Assembly (NCBI GenBank): GCA_964606385.1
Contig: CAZSFZ010000025.1
Span: 1-26,631, forward strand
Source of the DNA: Aquincolibacterium sp964606385
GTDB lineage: Bacteria; Omnitrophota; Omnitrophia; Omnitrophales; Aquincolibacteriaceae
Direction of reading: 5' to 3'
DNA length: 26,631 bases
Part shown: piece after piece, positions 7,485 through 15,831 of the stretch
Numbering within the stretch: the first letter of the stretch is position 1
Layout of the letters: every line of letters starts with the position of its first letter
Notes under the pieces: model-generated
Databases searched by the model: none
Told to the model about the DNA's origin: nothing
What the model saw: the letters and a program-made list of their open reading frames with translations, nothing else
Program-made: the position numbers and the translations under genes

Positions 7485-7528
7485 CGGGGAACGGTTTTCG
7501 TTCCGCGTTCATCGTTTCCCGTTCCCCG
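7485..7528 (+). repeat. Perfect inverted repeat between purS and purQ
   Basis: CGGGGAACGG (7485-7494) is the exact reverse complement of CCGTTCCCCG (7519-7528), giving a 10-bp stem with a 24-base loop. The loop contains further GAACG/CGTTC pieces. The purQ ribosome site begins right after the stem, at about 7529. There is no T-tract. The look is that of an interspersed palindromic element or an mRNA processing or stabilising structure. Confidence 0.7.
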
Positions 7529-7536
7529 AGAGGAAG

Positions 7537-8229
7537 ATGATGAAAGCCGCGGTTATTGTGTTTCCGGGTTCCAACTGCGATACGGATTGTTTCCATGCGC
7601 TCAAGGATGTAATCAAAGTTCCGGTGGAGTTCGTTTGGCATAAGGACAAGCACCTTCCCAAGGTGGATCTCGTGGTCATCCCCGGCGGTTTTAGCTATGG
7701 CGACTACCTCAGGACCGGCGCGATCGCGCGTTTTTCTCCCGTGATGGAGTCCGTGATCAAGCACGCGAACGATGGCCGCGCGGTGATCGGGATCTGCAAC
7801 GGGTTTCAGATCCTTCTCGAATCCGGGCTTTTGCCGGGCGCCATGCTCCGCAACAAGACGCTTGAATTCATCTGCAAACACACCTGGATCCGCACCGAGG
7901 AGAACCTCACGATCTTTACGGGCCAGATGGAGCCGGGCGAGACGCTTTGTGTCCCGATCGCGCACGGCGAAGGGAACTATTACTGCGACGATGACACGCT
8001 GAAATCCCTTCACGATAACTCACAGGTCATTTTCCGTTATTCATCCGAGGACGGCCGGGTCGGGGATGAGTTCAATCCGAACGGCTCCAAGGACCACATC
8101 GCCGGCATCGTGAATAAAAAAAAGAACGTGCTGGGGATGATGCCGCACCCGGAACGGTCGAGCGAGGACCTGCTCGGCTCGTCAGACGGCCGCAAAATTT
8201 TTGACAGCATCTTAAACGCACTGGGATAA
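7537..8229 (+). CDS. purQ: Phosphoribosylformylglycinamidine synthase glutaminase subunit PurQ
   Basis: 230 residues, class I glutamine amidotransferase. It releases ammonia from glutamine for PurL. The catalytic triad is visible: nucleophile Cys87 in GICNGFQILLESG, and His204 with Glu206 in MPHPERSSED. The N terminus AVIVFPGSNCDTD and the VIPGGFSYGDYLR loop are typical of PurQ. The gene starts ATG-ATG at 7537/7540 after AGAGGAAG. I keep the first ATG, but the second is equally possible. The stop is three bases from purL, so the two are likely made together. Confidence 0.97.
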   Translation: MMKAAVIVFPGSNCDTDCFHALKDVIKVPVEFVWHKDKHLPKVDLVVIPGGFSYGDYLRTGAIARFSPVMESVIKHANDGRAVIGICNGFQILLESGLLPGAMLRNKTLEFICKHTWIRTEENLTIFTGQMEPGETLCVPIAHGEGNYYCDDDTLKSLHDNSQVIFRYSSEDGRVGDEFNPNGSKDHIAGIVNKKKNVLGMMPHPERSSEDLLGSSDGRKIFDSILNALG

Positions 8230-8232
8230 CTT

Positions 8233-10500
8233 ATGCCATCACTGAATTCAACGACCCCTATCACCTCGGAGCTGATCGCGGCACACGGGATCACGCCGGA
8301 AGAATACCAGCACATCCGGGACATCCTCGGACGGGACCCCAATATCACGGAACTCGGGATGTTCAGCGTGATGTGGAGCGAACACTGCTCCTACAAGAAC
8401 TCGAAGCCCATCCTCAAGCTTTTTTCCAAGATGAACGCGGCGCTTCCGCGGCAGGAGAACCTGCTCGTGAAGCCGGGGCAGGAGAATGCCGGGATCGTGG
8501 ATATCGGCGACGGCTACGCGGTGTGTTTCAAGATCGAAAGCCACAACCATCCCTCGGCGATCGAGCCTTTCCAGGGCGCGGCGACGGGCGTGGGGGGCAT
8601 CCTTCGTGATATTTTTACAATGGGCGCGCGGCCGATCCTTCTGATGAATTCCCTCCGGTTCGGGGATCTCGCGCAGCCGGTCAGCCAGCGGCTTTTCCGC
8701 GGCGTGGTGGCCGGGATCGCGCATTACGGCAATTGCATGGGGATCCCGACGGTCGGCGGGGACATTTATTTTGACGCGTCTTATGAAGGCAACCCGCTTG
8801 TGAACGCAATGGCGCTTGGGCTTATCAAAAAAGACGAGATCGTGCGCGGTGCCGCGCATGGGATCGGGAATCCGGTCTATTATGTCGGAGCCACGACCGG
8901 CCGTGACGGACTCGGTGGGGCGGCCTTCGCGTCCAAGGAATTGACGGAAGAAAGCCATGAAGACCGTCCTGCGGTGCAGGTCGGCGATCCTTTCATGGAA
9001 AAGCTTTTGATGGAAGCCTGCCTGGAGCTTCTCAGGACGGACGCGCTCGTCGGCATGCAGGACATGGGTGCCGCGGGCCTGACCTGTGCGGGTTGCGAGA
9101 CCGCGTCGCGCGCGAGTACCGGGGTCGAGATCGATCTTGCCAAAGTGCCGCGCCGTGAGCCGGGGATGACCCCGTACGAAACTTTGCTTTCGGAGTCCCA
9201 GGAGCGCATGCTGGTGATCGTCAAAAAAGGCAAAGAGAAGGTGGTTGAAGATATTTTTAAGAAATGGGACCTTCATGCCGTGAAGATCGGCGAAGTGACC
9301 CGCGGGGATAAATACCGCGTGCTCGATGACGGAAAAATGGCCGCCGAGATCCCGGCCAAGGCCCTTGCGGATGACGGGCCTATCTATGTGCGCGAAGAGG
9401 AAAAGCCTGCGTATCTCGAGGAAGCTCAGAAACTGGATCTCGCCCAGATCCCTGAAGCCAAAGATTTTAGCGGCGTGCTCAAGCGGTTACTCGCTTATCC
9501 GTCGATCGCCTCCAAAGCGTGGGTCTGGCAGCAATATGATCACATGGTTCGCACGGATACGGTGCTCTATCCCGGCCACGATGCCGCCTTGATCCGTATC
9601 AAAGGAACGCAGAAGGGGATCGCGGTTTCAACGGACTGCAACAGCCTCTATGTTTATCTCGATCCGCTGGAAGGCGGGAAGATCGCCGTTGCGGAGGCGG
9701 CGCGTAATGTCGTTTGTACCGGTGCTCGGCCCATCGGGATGACCAATTGCCTCAATTTCGGGAATCCCATGAAGCCGGAGATCTTCTGGCAATTCCATAC
9801 GGCGGTATCCGGCCTTATCGAGTCCTGTGCCGCCCTGGAGATCCCGGTGACGGGAGGGAATGTGAGCTTCTATAATGAGAGCCCGCAAGGGGCCATTTAT
9901 CCGACGCCGACGATCGGGATCGTCGGCCTTTTGGAAAATATCGAAAAACGCGTCCCGTCGGTTTTTCGTCATCCTGGGGACGTCATTTATCTTGCCGGTG
10001 AGACATTCAATGAGATCGGCGGAAGTCACTACCTGATGATCGAACACAAGATGAAACAGGGTCTGCCGCCGCGGCTTGACCTGAAGCGTGAAAAGGCGCT
10101 TCACCAATTCATCCTCGCAGCCGCGGACGCCAAAAAACTTTCCTCCTGCCATGATCTTTCTGAAGGCGGACTCGCGGTCGCGCTGGCGGAATGCTGTTTG
10201 AAAAGCCCGGAACGGTTCGGGGCCGTGGTCACGGGATTGGACGATATCCTGAAGCGGCAGAAAGGCCTGCGCCAGGACGCGCTTTATTTCGGCGAGAGCC
10301 AGTCGCGCGTGGTGATCTCGGTGAAACCCGACCAGCAGAAGGATGTCAAGAATCTCGCTCAAAAGCTCGGCGTACCGCTTTATGAGATCGGAAAGGTGGG
10401 CGGGGACGCCCTTGCGCTGGGCGACCGGATCCGTCTGATGGTTTCCGATATGGTTAAGATCTTCGAAGAAATGATCCCTAACGTCATGGAGATCAAATAA
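8233..10500 (+). CDS. purL: Phosphoribosylformylglycinamidine synthase subunit PurL (small form)
   Basis: 755 residues, the small PurL that works with PurS and PurQ. It amidates FGAR to FGAM with ATP. It has two tandem AIR-synthase-like halves. The first carries WSEHCSYKNSK with His51, and KIESHNHPSAIEPFQGAATG (100-119), which binds ATP and magnesium. The second half begins around residue 420 and has the matching AARNVVCTGARPIGMTNCLN block and CHDLSEGGLAVALAE near the end. There is no C-terminal glutaminase domain, consistent with separate purQ. The TAA stop overlaps the purF ATG by one base, indicating translational coupling. Confidence 0.97.
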   Translation: MPSLNSTTPITSELIAAHGITPEEYQHIRDILGRDPNITELGMFSVMWSEHCSYKNSKPILKLFSKMNAALPRQENLLVKPGQENAGIVDIGDGYAVCFKIESHNHPSAIEPFQGAATGVGGILRDIFTMGARPILLMNSLRFGDLAQPVSQRLFRGVVAGIAHYGNCMGIPTVGGDIYFDASYEGNPLVNAMALGLIKKDEIVRGAAHGIGNPVYYVGATTGRDGLGGAAFASKELTEESHEDRPAVQVGDPFMEKLLMEACLELLRTDALVGMQDMGAAGLTCAGCETASRASTGVEIDLAKVPRREPGMTPYETLLSESQERMLVIVKKGKEKVVEDIFKKWDLHAVKIGEVTRGDKYRVLDDGKMAAEIPAKALADDGPIYVREEEKPAYLEEAQKLDLAQIPEAKDFSGVLKRLLAYPSIASKAWVWQQYDHMVRTDTVLYPGHDAALIRIKGTQKGIAVSTDCNSLYVYLDPLEGGKIAVAEAARNVVCTGARPIGMTNCLNFGNPMKPEIFWQFHTAVSGLIESCAALEIPVTGGNVSFYNESPQGAIYPTPTIGIVGLLENIEKRVPSVFRHPGDVIYLAGETFNEIGGSHYLMIEHKMKQGLPPRLDLKREKALHQFILAAADAKKLSSCHDLSEGGLAVALAECCLKSPERFGAVVTGLDDILKRQKGLRQDALYFGESQSRVVISVKPDQQKDVKNLAQKLGVPLYEIGKVGGDALALGDRIRLMVSDMVKIFEEMIPNVMEIK

Positions 10501-11921
10501 TGGGCGGCGAGAACATCAAACATTATTGCGGGATCTTCGGTGTTTTTAATCATCCCCACGCGGCGCAGATCACCCAGCTCGGGCTTTTCGCGCTGCAGCA
10601 TCGCGGGGAAGAGGCGGCGGGTATTTGCACCAGCGACAGTTCCGATCTTTATCTTGTCAAAAAAACGGGGCATGTCGGGGAGGCTTTCGATGAAGCGTCG
10701 CTTGCCCAGCTACCCGGGAAAAACGCGATCGGTCATGTGCGTTACTCGACCACCGGTTCTTCGAACATTACGAACGCCCAGCCGTACAAAGTGGATTATT
10801 CACGGGGGCAGATCGCGATTGCGCATAACGGCAATCTCGTGAATGCCCAGATCCTTCGGGCGGAGCTCGAAGCCTACGGGTCTATTTTTGGAAGTACAAT
10901 CGATTCGGAGGTCTTTGTCCATTTGATCGCCAAGCCGACCTATCGCTCCCATGAAGAAGGCGTGATCGAAGCGACGAAACGGGCCAAGGGCGCATTCAGC
11001 CTTGTGTTGCTGACCGAGGACCAGCTCTTAGGTGTTCGCGATCCGCACGGATTTCGTCCCCTCTGTCTCGGGAAACTCGGGAATAGCTACGTGCTCGCTT
11101 CCGAAACCTGCGCGTTTGACCTGATCGAGGCGGAATTTATCCGCGAGATCGAGCCGGGCGAAATCATTGTGATCGATAACAAGGGGATGCGCAGCCATTT
11201 TCCCTTTAAGGACGCAAAGACACAAAAAGCCCAGTGTATTTTTGAGCATGTTTATTTTGCGCGCCCTGACTCCAATATTTTCGGCGATAGCGTTGGTCTT
11301 GTCCGCGAAAGACTTGGCCGTCAACTTGCCAAGGAGCATCCTGTGGCCGCGGATGTGGTGATCCCGGTGCCGGACTCCGGAAGTTTTGCGGCGTTGGGCT
11401 ATTCCCGGGAATCGGGGATTCCGTTCTCGCACGGATTTACCCGGAACCATTACATCGGCCGCACCTTCCTGAGCCCGTCCGAATCCAGCAGGCAGCTTAA
11501 AGTGAAGATCAAATTAAATCCGATCCGCCAGTTCGTAGAAGGAAAACGCGTGATCGTGGTCGATGACTCGATCGTCCGCGGCAATACGGCGAAAAGCCGC
11601 GTCAAGCTCCTCCGGAGCGCGGGCGCCAAGGAAGTGCATATGCGGATCAGCTGTCCGCCGCACATCTCTCCCTGTTTTTACGGGATCGATTTTCCTTCCA
11701 AAAAAGAACTTTTGGCCGCCAACAAAAGTCACGAGGAGATCGTAAAATTCCTGAATGTTGACACCTTGGGATATCTTAGCCTGGACGGAATGCTGGGGTG
11801 CACCTCGCAAAACCCCAAGGATTTTTGCGCGGCGTGTTTTTCAGGGAAGTATCCGACCAAGATCTACGATGCCGACGATAAGTATAAGCTGGAACATAAA
11901 AGGAACTGCTGCAAGCTATGA
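10500..11921 (+). CDS. purF: Amidophosphoribosyltransferase
   Basis: 473 residues. It performs the committed step, PRPP plus glutamine to phosphoribosylamine. The N-terminal Ntn-hydrolase glutaminase would be exposed by removal of a nine-residue propeptide, leaving Cys10 (CGIFGVF) as nucleophile. The PRPP loop is VIVVDDSIVRGNT (351-363). Cys246, Cys392, Cys443 and Cys446 (FCAACFSG) match the four ligands of the 4Fe-4S cluster in Bacillus-type PurF, so this is the iron-sulphur, propeptide-bearing class, unlike E. coli PurF. The start overlaps the purL stop, and the stop overlaps the purM start (ATGA). It needs PRPP, which the rpiB gene downstream helps to supply. Confidence 0.97.
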   Translation: MGGENIKHYCGIFGVFNHPHAAQITQLGLFALQHRGEEAAGICTSDSSDLYLVKKTGHVGEAFDEASLAQLPGKNAIGHVRYSTTGSSNITNAQPYKVDYSRGQIAIAHNGNLVNAQILRAELEAYGSIFGSTIDSEVFVHLIAKPTYRSHEEGVIEATKRAKGAFSLVLLTEDQLLGVRDPHGFRPLCLGKLGNSYVLASETCAFDLIEAEFIREIEPGEIIVIDNKGMRSHFPFKDAKTQKAQCIFEHVYFARPDSNIFGDSVGLVRERLGRQLAKEHPVAADVVIPVPDSGSFAALGYSRESGIPFSHGFTRNHYIGRTFLSPSESSRQLKVKIKLNPIRQFVEGKRVIVVDDSIVRGNTAKSRVKLLRSAGAKEVHMRISCPPHISPCFYGIDFPSKKELLAANKSHEEIVKFLNVDTLGYLSLDGMLGCTSQNPKDFCAACFSGKYPTKIYDADDKYKLEHKRNCCKL

Positions 11922-12937
11922 ACGCCTGGACTTATGAAAAGGCGGGAGTGCCGCACTTGAAAGGGGATCCCGCGTATAACCGCAAGATCGCGGGTCTGAT
12001 CCGCTCGACCCATACGCCGGGTGTTTGCGGCGATACGCTTGGTTTTGCCTCGCTTTTTGATCTCAAGAAAACCGGCATCAAAGATCCGCTCCTGGTGGCC
12101 TCGACCGATGGGGTGGGGACCAAGCTGGAGCTTGCCCGGCTTCTCGGCAAACACGATACGATCGGGATCGATCTTGTCGCGATGTGTGTCAATGATCTGA
12201 TCACTTCCGGCGCGCGGCCGCTTTTCTTTCTGGATTATTATGCTTCGGGAAAATTCCAGACCGGCGTGATCGGAGAGGTACTTAAAGGCGTGACGAAGGG
12301 CTGCCGGCAGGCGGGGTGCGCGCTGGTGGGCGGAGAGACGGCCATCATGCCGGGGTTTTATACCGATCGCCGCACGGATCTTGCGGCGCAATATGACGTG
12401 GCGGGATTTTCCGTCGGGGCGGTGGAACGCAAAAAAGTCGTGACGGGAAAAAAGATCAAGGCCGGGGATATCATCCTCGGCATTCAATCCTCAGGCTTTC
12501 ATTCGAACGGTTATTCGTTGATCCGGAAGATCTTTTCGGAAAAAGTGTTGCGGGGCCCCGTGGGGCGGAGGCTTTTGGTCCCCACGATCATCTATGTGAA
12601 GCCGATCCTGGCGCTTCTCAGAAAATTACCGCTCAAAGGTATTGTGAATATCACCGGGGGCGGTTTTTATGACAATCTGCCTCGCGTGATCCCCAAAGGC
12701 CTTGGGGCTCACATTGACCGGCATGCATGGAAGGTCCCCGAGATCTTCCGCGTGGCTCAAAAAGCGGGAAGGATCTCGGATCATGAAATGTACAAGACCT
12801 TCAACATGGGCGTCGGGATGGTCGTGATCCTTGAAAAACGCCATGCCGCCGCGGCGCAAAAGATCCTCAAAAGTTTTAAATTGAACGCTTGGGTGATCGG
12901 GCGGATCACGAAACAAAGCGGAGTGACCGTCGCATGA
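11918..12937 (+). CDS. purM: Phosphoribosylformylglycinamidine cyclo-ligase (AIR synthase)
   Basis: 339 residues. It closes the imidazole ring, FGAM plus ATP to AIR. Family motifs include STDGVGTKL (62-70), CVNDLITSGARPLFFLDYYA (90-109), GCALVGGETAIMPGFY (133-148) with the conserved GGETA, and GFHSNGYSL in the second domain. The VNITGGGFYDNLPR segment is also typical. ATG 11918 overlaps the purF TGA as ATGA, and its own TGA overlaps the purD ATG the same way. The length is normal and I see no damage. Confidence 0.97.
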   Translation: MNAWTYEKAGVPHLKGDPAYNRKIAGLIRSTHTPGVCGDTLGFASLFDLKKTGIKDPLLVASTDGVGTKLELARLLGKHDTIGIDLVAMCVNDLITSGARPLFFLDYYASGKFQTGVIGEVLKGVTKGCRQAGCALVGGETAIMPGFYTDRRTDLAAQYDVAGFSVGAVERKKVVTGKKIKAGDIILGIQSSGFHSNGYSLIRKIFSEKVLRGPVGRRLLVPTIIYVKPILALLRKLPLKGIVNITGGGFYDNLPRVIPKGLGAHIDRHAWKVPEIFRVAQKAGRISDHEMYKTFNMGVGMVVILEKRHAAAAQKILKSFKLNAWVIGRITKQSGVTVA

Positions 12938-14214
12938 AAGTCCTTTTGGTCGGTTCCGGAGGCCGGGAGCACGCGCTCGCCTGGAAGATCGCGCAGAGCC
13001 CGCTGCTTAAAAAACTCTATTGTGCCCCCGGGAATGCGGGGATCGCGGAACTTGCCGAATGTGTGGCGATCGCCGCTGATGATCTCCAGGGACTCCTGCA
13101 ATTCGCGCTTCGCGAAAAGATCGATCTGACCGTCGTGGGCCCCGAAGTGCCGCTTGTGGCCGGGATCGCGGACCTTTTTCGCGAGAACGGATTGCTTTTA
13201 TTCGGTCCCTCCAAAGAAACGGCCCTGCTCGAGGGCAGCAAAGCATTCTCCAAAGAACTGATGACGAAGTACGGCGTGCCGACCGCCGGTTATGAGATCT
13301 TTACGAACGTAAAGGAAGCCAAGCATTACGTGATCGAATCGGAAATGCCGGTTGTGATCAAGGCGGACGGCCTCGCGGCGGGGAAGGGTGTCGTGATCTG
13401 CGATAGCGCGGAACAGGCGGTCGTGACCCTCACGCAGATGATGGAAGAAAAAAGTTTCGGCGACGCCGGGTCCAAGGTCATTATCGAGAAAAAACTTGAG
13501 GGCGAGGAGCTTTCGGTCCTGGTGCTGACGGACGGGAAAAAGATCCTGCCTCTTGCGAGCGCGCGTGATCACAAGCGGGCGTACGACCATGACCGCGGTC
13601 CCAATACCGGCGGGATGGGGGCATTTTCCCCAAGCATGAAGATCCCGGATTCCGAGATTGGCGGCATCATTGATATCGCGGTGCGTCCGATCATTGAGGG
13701 GATGGCCCGGGACGGGATGCCGTATCGCGGCGTGCTGTATGCCGGGATCATGATGACGAAAGACGGTCCTTATGTGCTGGAATACAACTGCCGGTTCGGG
13801 GATCCCGAGACGGAGGTGATCCTGCCGCGCCTTAAATCCGATCTTTTGCCCGTACTGACGCAGATCGCGAATGGGGATGTAGGATCGGGAACCCTTGAGT
13901 GGCATGACAAGGCTTGCATTACGGTCGTGATGGCTTCGGGCGGGTATCCGGGTTCTTATGAAAAGGGTTTCTCGATCCATGGGCTCGAAACAGCGAAAGG
14001 CCTTTCGGACGCGGCGGTATTTCACGCGGGAACCTCTTTGGACGCGCAAAAACAGATCGTGACCTCCGGAGGCCGGGTGCTTGCCGTGACGGCCTGGGGG
14101 GATTCGCTCAAGGCGGCTCATGAACGTGTTTATCAGATTATTTCCAAAATCCATTTTCAGGGCGGGTTTTACCGCCGGGATATCGGCCAGAAAGCTATGG
14201 AGGTTTTGCGATGA
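12934..14214 (+). CDS. purD: Phosphoribosylamine-glycine ligase (GAR synthetase)
   Basis: 426 residues, ATP-grasp ligase joining phosphoribosylamine to glycine. I take ATG 12934 as start, because MKVLLVGSGGREHAL is the canonical PurD N terminus and it overlaps the purM stop as ATGA. An ATG at 12889 in frame would add residues unlike the family and overlap purM by 49 bases. Motifs: VGSGGREHAL (6-15), IKADGLAAGKGV (142-153), RDHKRAYDHDRGPNTGGMGA (211-230) and EYNCRFGDPE (283-292). Glycine for this step can come from GlyA, encoded further along the same gene row. The stop overlaps the purE start. Confidence 0.97.
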   Translation: MKVLLVGSGGREHALAWKIAQSPLLKKLYCAPGNAGIAELAECVAIAADDLQGLLQFALREKIDLTVVGPEVPLVAGIADLFRENGLLLFGPSKETALLEGSKAFSKELMTKYGVPTAGYEIFTNVKEAKHYVIESEMPVVIKADGLAAGKGVVICDSAEQAVVTLTQMMEEKSFGDAGSKVIIEKKLEGEELSVLVLTDGKKILPLASARDHKRAYDHDRGPNTGGMGAFSPSMKIPDSEIGGIIDIAVRPIIEGMARDGMPYRGVLYAGIMMTKDGPYVLEYNCRFGDPETEVILPRLKSDLLPVLTQIANGDVGSGTLEWHDKACITVVMASGGYPGSYEKGFSIHGLETAKGLSDAAVFHAGTSLDAQKQIVTSGGRVLAVTAWGDSLKAAHERVYQIISKIHFQGGFYRRDIGQKAMEVLR

Positions 14215-14714
14215 GCGCGCTTGTTTCGATCGTGATGGGCAGTGATTCAGATCTGGAAGTGATGCAGGAATGCGGGGATGTCCTGAAAGACTTTGGCGTT
14301 CCGTATGAGATGCAGGTGCTTTCCGCGCACCGGACGCCGGAGCTGGTTGCGAAGTTCGCCGGCAATGCCGCGAAAGAAGGAAAGAAAGTCATGATCGCCG
14401 GCGCAGGCGCCGCGGCTCATCTTGCCGGGGCGGTGGCCGCCAATACCACACTTCCCGTGATCGGAGTGCCGTTGAATGCCACGGCTTTAAACGGTCTCGA
14501 CGCGCTTTTGGCGACGGTCCAGATGCCGGCCGGCGTCCCCGTGGCCACCGTGGCCGTGGGAAAATCCGGCGCGCGCAATGCGGGTCTTTTGGCGGTACAG
14601 ATCCTCGCGCTTTCAGATCCCAAGCTGGCCGAAAAGCTTTCAAAATACAAAAATTCCATGATGGAAAGCTGTTTGGAGAAGAACAAGAAATTGCAGGAAA
14701 AGCTTAAAAAATAA
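14211..14714 (+). CDS. purE: N5-carboxyaminoimidazole ribonucleotide mutase (PurE)
   Basis: 167 residues. It converts N5-CAIR to CAIR, the substrate for PurC. The signature GSDSDLEVM (10-18), the LSAHRTPE loop with His40, the AGAGAAAHLAGAVAANT segment (63-79) and GVPLNATALNGLDALLATVQMPAGVPV are clear. The general pattern is that of class I PurE, which normally works with PurK, but no purK is in the window. Class II, which uses CO2 on AIR directly, cannot be excluded by eye. The start overlaps the purD stop as ATGA. A charged C-terminal helix of about 25 residues ends the protein. Confidence 0.94.
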   Translation: MSALVSIVMGSDSDLEVMQECGDVLKDFGVPYEMQVLSAHRTPELVAKFAGNAAKEGKKVMIAGAGAAAHLAGAVAANTTLPVIGVPLNATALNGLDALLATVQMPAGVPVATVAVGKSGARNAGLLAVQILALSDPKLAEKLSKYKNSMMESCLEKNKKLQEKLKK

Positions 14715-14743
14715 ACCGAGAGCAACCGGAGGTTCTGCGCGCC

Positions 14744-15817
14744 GTGATGGTAACGCCCGGAGTGATCAAGATCGATAGCCATGATCCGGATATGAAACGC
14801 CTCCGGGAGGTCGCGCAGGCCTGCAGGGAAGGAAAGGTCGTCGCGTTTCCCACGGAAACGGTTTACGGGATCGGCGGGAAGATGAGCTCTCCCGACATCG
14901 AAAAACGGCTTCGCGAGATCAAAGGGCGTTCGGATCAAAAACCTTTTTCCTTTCACATTGGTGATTGGGAAATGATCGATGCGCTCAAGGTCAGGAAAAC
15001 GCCCCTGGTGCGGTCGCTGGCGCGGTTGTTCTGGCCGGGCCCGGTGACTTTGGTCGTGATGGATGCTGCGGGACAAAAGATCGGGGTTCGTTTTCCGAAG
15101 AACAGGATCGCGGCGGCTTTGATCCAGGAGGTCGGAGAACCCCTGGTCGCGACCAGCGCGAACCGCAGCGATAAGCCTTCGCCCCATACGGCGCATCATG
15201 TGATCGAACAGCTCCAGGGCGCGTTCGATCAGTTGATCGATGGCGGGAAGACCGAACTGATGCTGGATTCGACGGTGGTGGATGTTTCCGGGGATGTTCC
15301 TGTCGTGCTCCGGAAAGGAGCACAGGGCGCGGAAGTCGAGAAGGCCGTGGCGAAGATCAAATCCGGAAAGTGTCCGCGCAAGCGTATTTTGATCATTTGC
15401 ACCGGGAATTCCTGCCGTTCGCCGATGGCGGAAGGCTGGCTCCGGCACGAGATCGAGAAAAGAGGGCTCGCGTCGGAGATAGAGGTCTTTTCGTGCGGGA
15501 CGAACGCGCGGGACGGGCTTCCATGCTCTCCGGAGACGGAGCTTGTGCTCCGAAACCGCGAGATCGGGATGAGCGGATTTCGCAGCCGGCGATGCCGGAA
15601 GGGGGACCTGTGGAGCGCGGACCTGGTGCTCGTGATGTCGGACCAGCACGCCGAAGACGTGACGGCGCTCCTTCCTTCCGTGCGGGAGAAAATGATCACG
15701 CTGGATGTGGAAGACCCCATCGGCATGGGCGTGCAAGTTTATGAAAAGACGTTGCTTGATATCGAAACCAAAATGAAACAATATATGAACAAAATCCTCG
15801 AGCTGGATCAACCTTAA
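14744..15817 (+). CDS. Fusion of Sua5/YrdC threonylcarbamoyl-AMP synthase and low-molecular-weight protein phosphatase
   Basis: 357 residues with two enzyme domains. Residues about 15-205 are Sua5/YrdC/TsaC: AFPTETVYGIGG (34-45), LFWPGPVTLVV (95-105) and PLVATSANRSDKPSPH (133-148). This family makes threonylcarbamoyl-AMP for tRNA t6A37. Residues about 213-357 are a low-molecular-weight phosphatase: P-loop CTGNSCRSP with Cys219 and Arg225, and the DP general-acid site at VEDP (Asp324). B. subtilis YwlE, a protein-arginine phosphatase, has Thr where this P-loop has Ser223, whereas tyrosine phosphatases usually have Ile or another bulky residue. In Bacillus, ywlC, ywlE, rpiB and glyA are also neighbours, so the gene looks like a fused form of that cluster. 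GGAGG at 14728-14732 is 11 bases from GTG 14744 and 14 from ATG 14747, so the exact start is uncertain. Confidence 0.92.
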   Translation: MMVTPGVIKIDSHDPDMKRLREVAQACREGKVVAFPTETVYGIGGKMSSPDIEKRLREIKGRSDQKPFSFHIGDWEMIDALKVRKTPLVRSLARLFWPGPVTLVVMDAAGQKIGVRFPKNRIAAALIQEVGEPLVATSANRSDKPSPHTAHHVIEQLQGAFDQLIDGGKTELMLDSTVVDVSGDVPVVLRKGAQGAEVEKAVAKIKSGKCPRKRILIICTGNSCRSPMAEGWLRHEIEKRGLASEIEVFSCGTNARDGLPCSPETELVLRNREIGMSGFRSRRCRKGDLWSADLVLVMSDQHAEDVTALLPSVREKMITLDVEDPIGMGVQVYEKTLLDIETKMKQYMNKILELDQP

Positions 15818-15831
15818 AGGCGAAACACATC

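Noticed and set aside
8248..9276. 342-codon minus-strand frame inside purL
   Set aside because: Antisense shadow of a strongly conserved gene, with no ribosome site or promoter and biased composition.
12889..12933. N-terminal extension of PurD from ATG 12889
   Set aside because: The added residues do not fit PurD, and the ATGA junction with purM at 12934 is typical of this operon.
13198..14154. 318-codon minus-strand frame inside purD
   Set aside because: Same reason: a shadow of a conserved ATP-grasp gene.
14417..15811. 464-codon open frame on the minus strand across purE and the Sua5 fusion
   Set aside because: It mirrors two clear family genes, is rich in Arg, His and Pro as expected from antisense of GC-rich codons, and resembles no family I know.
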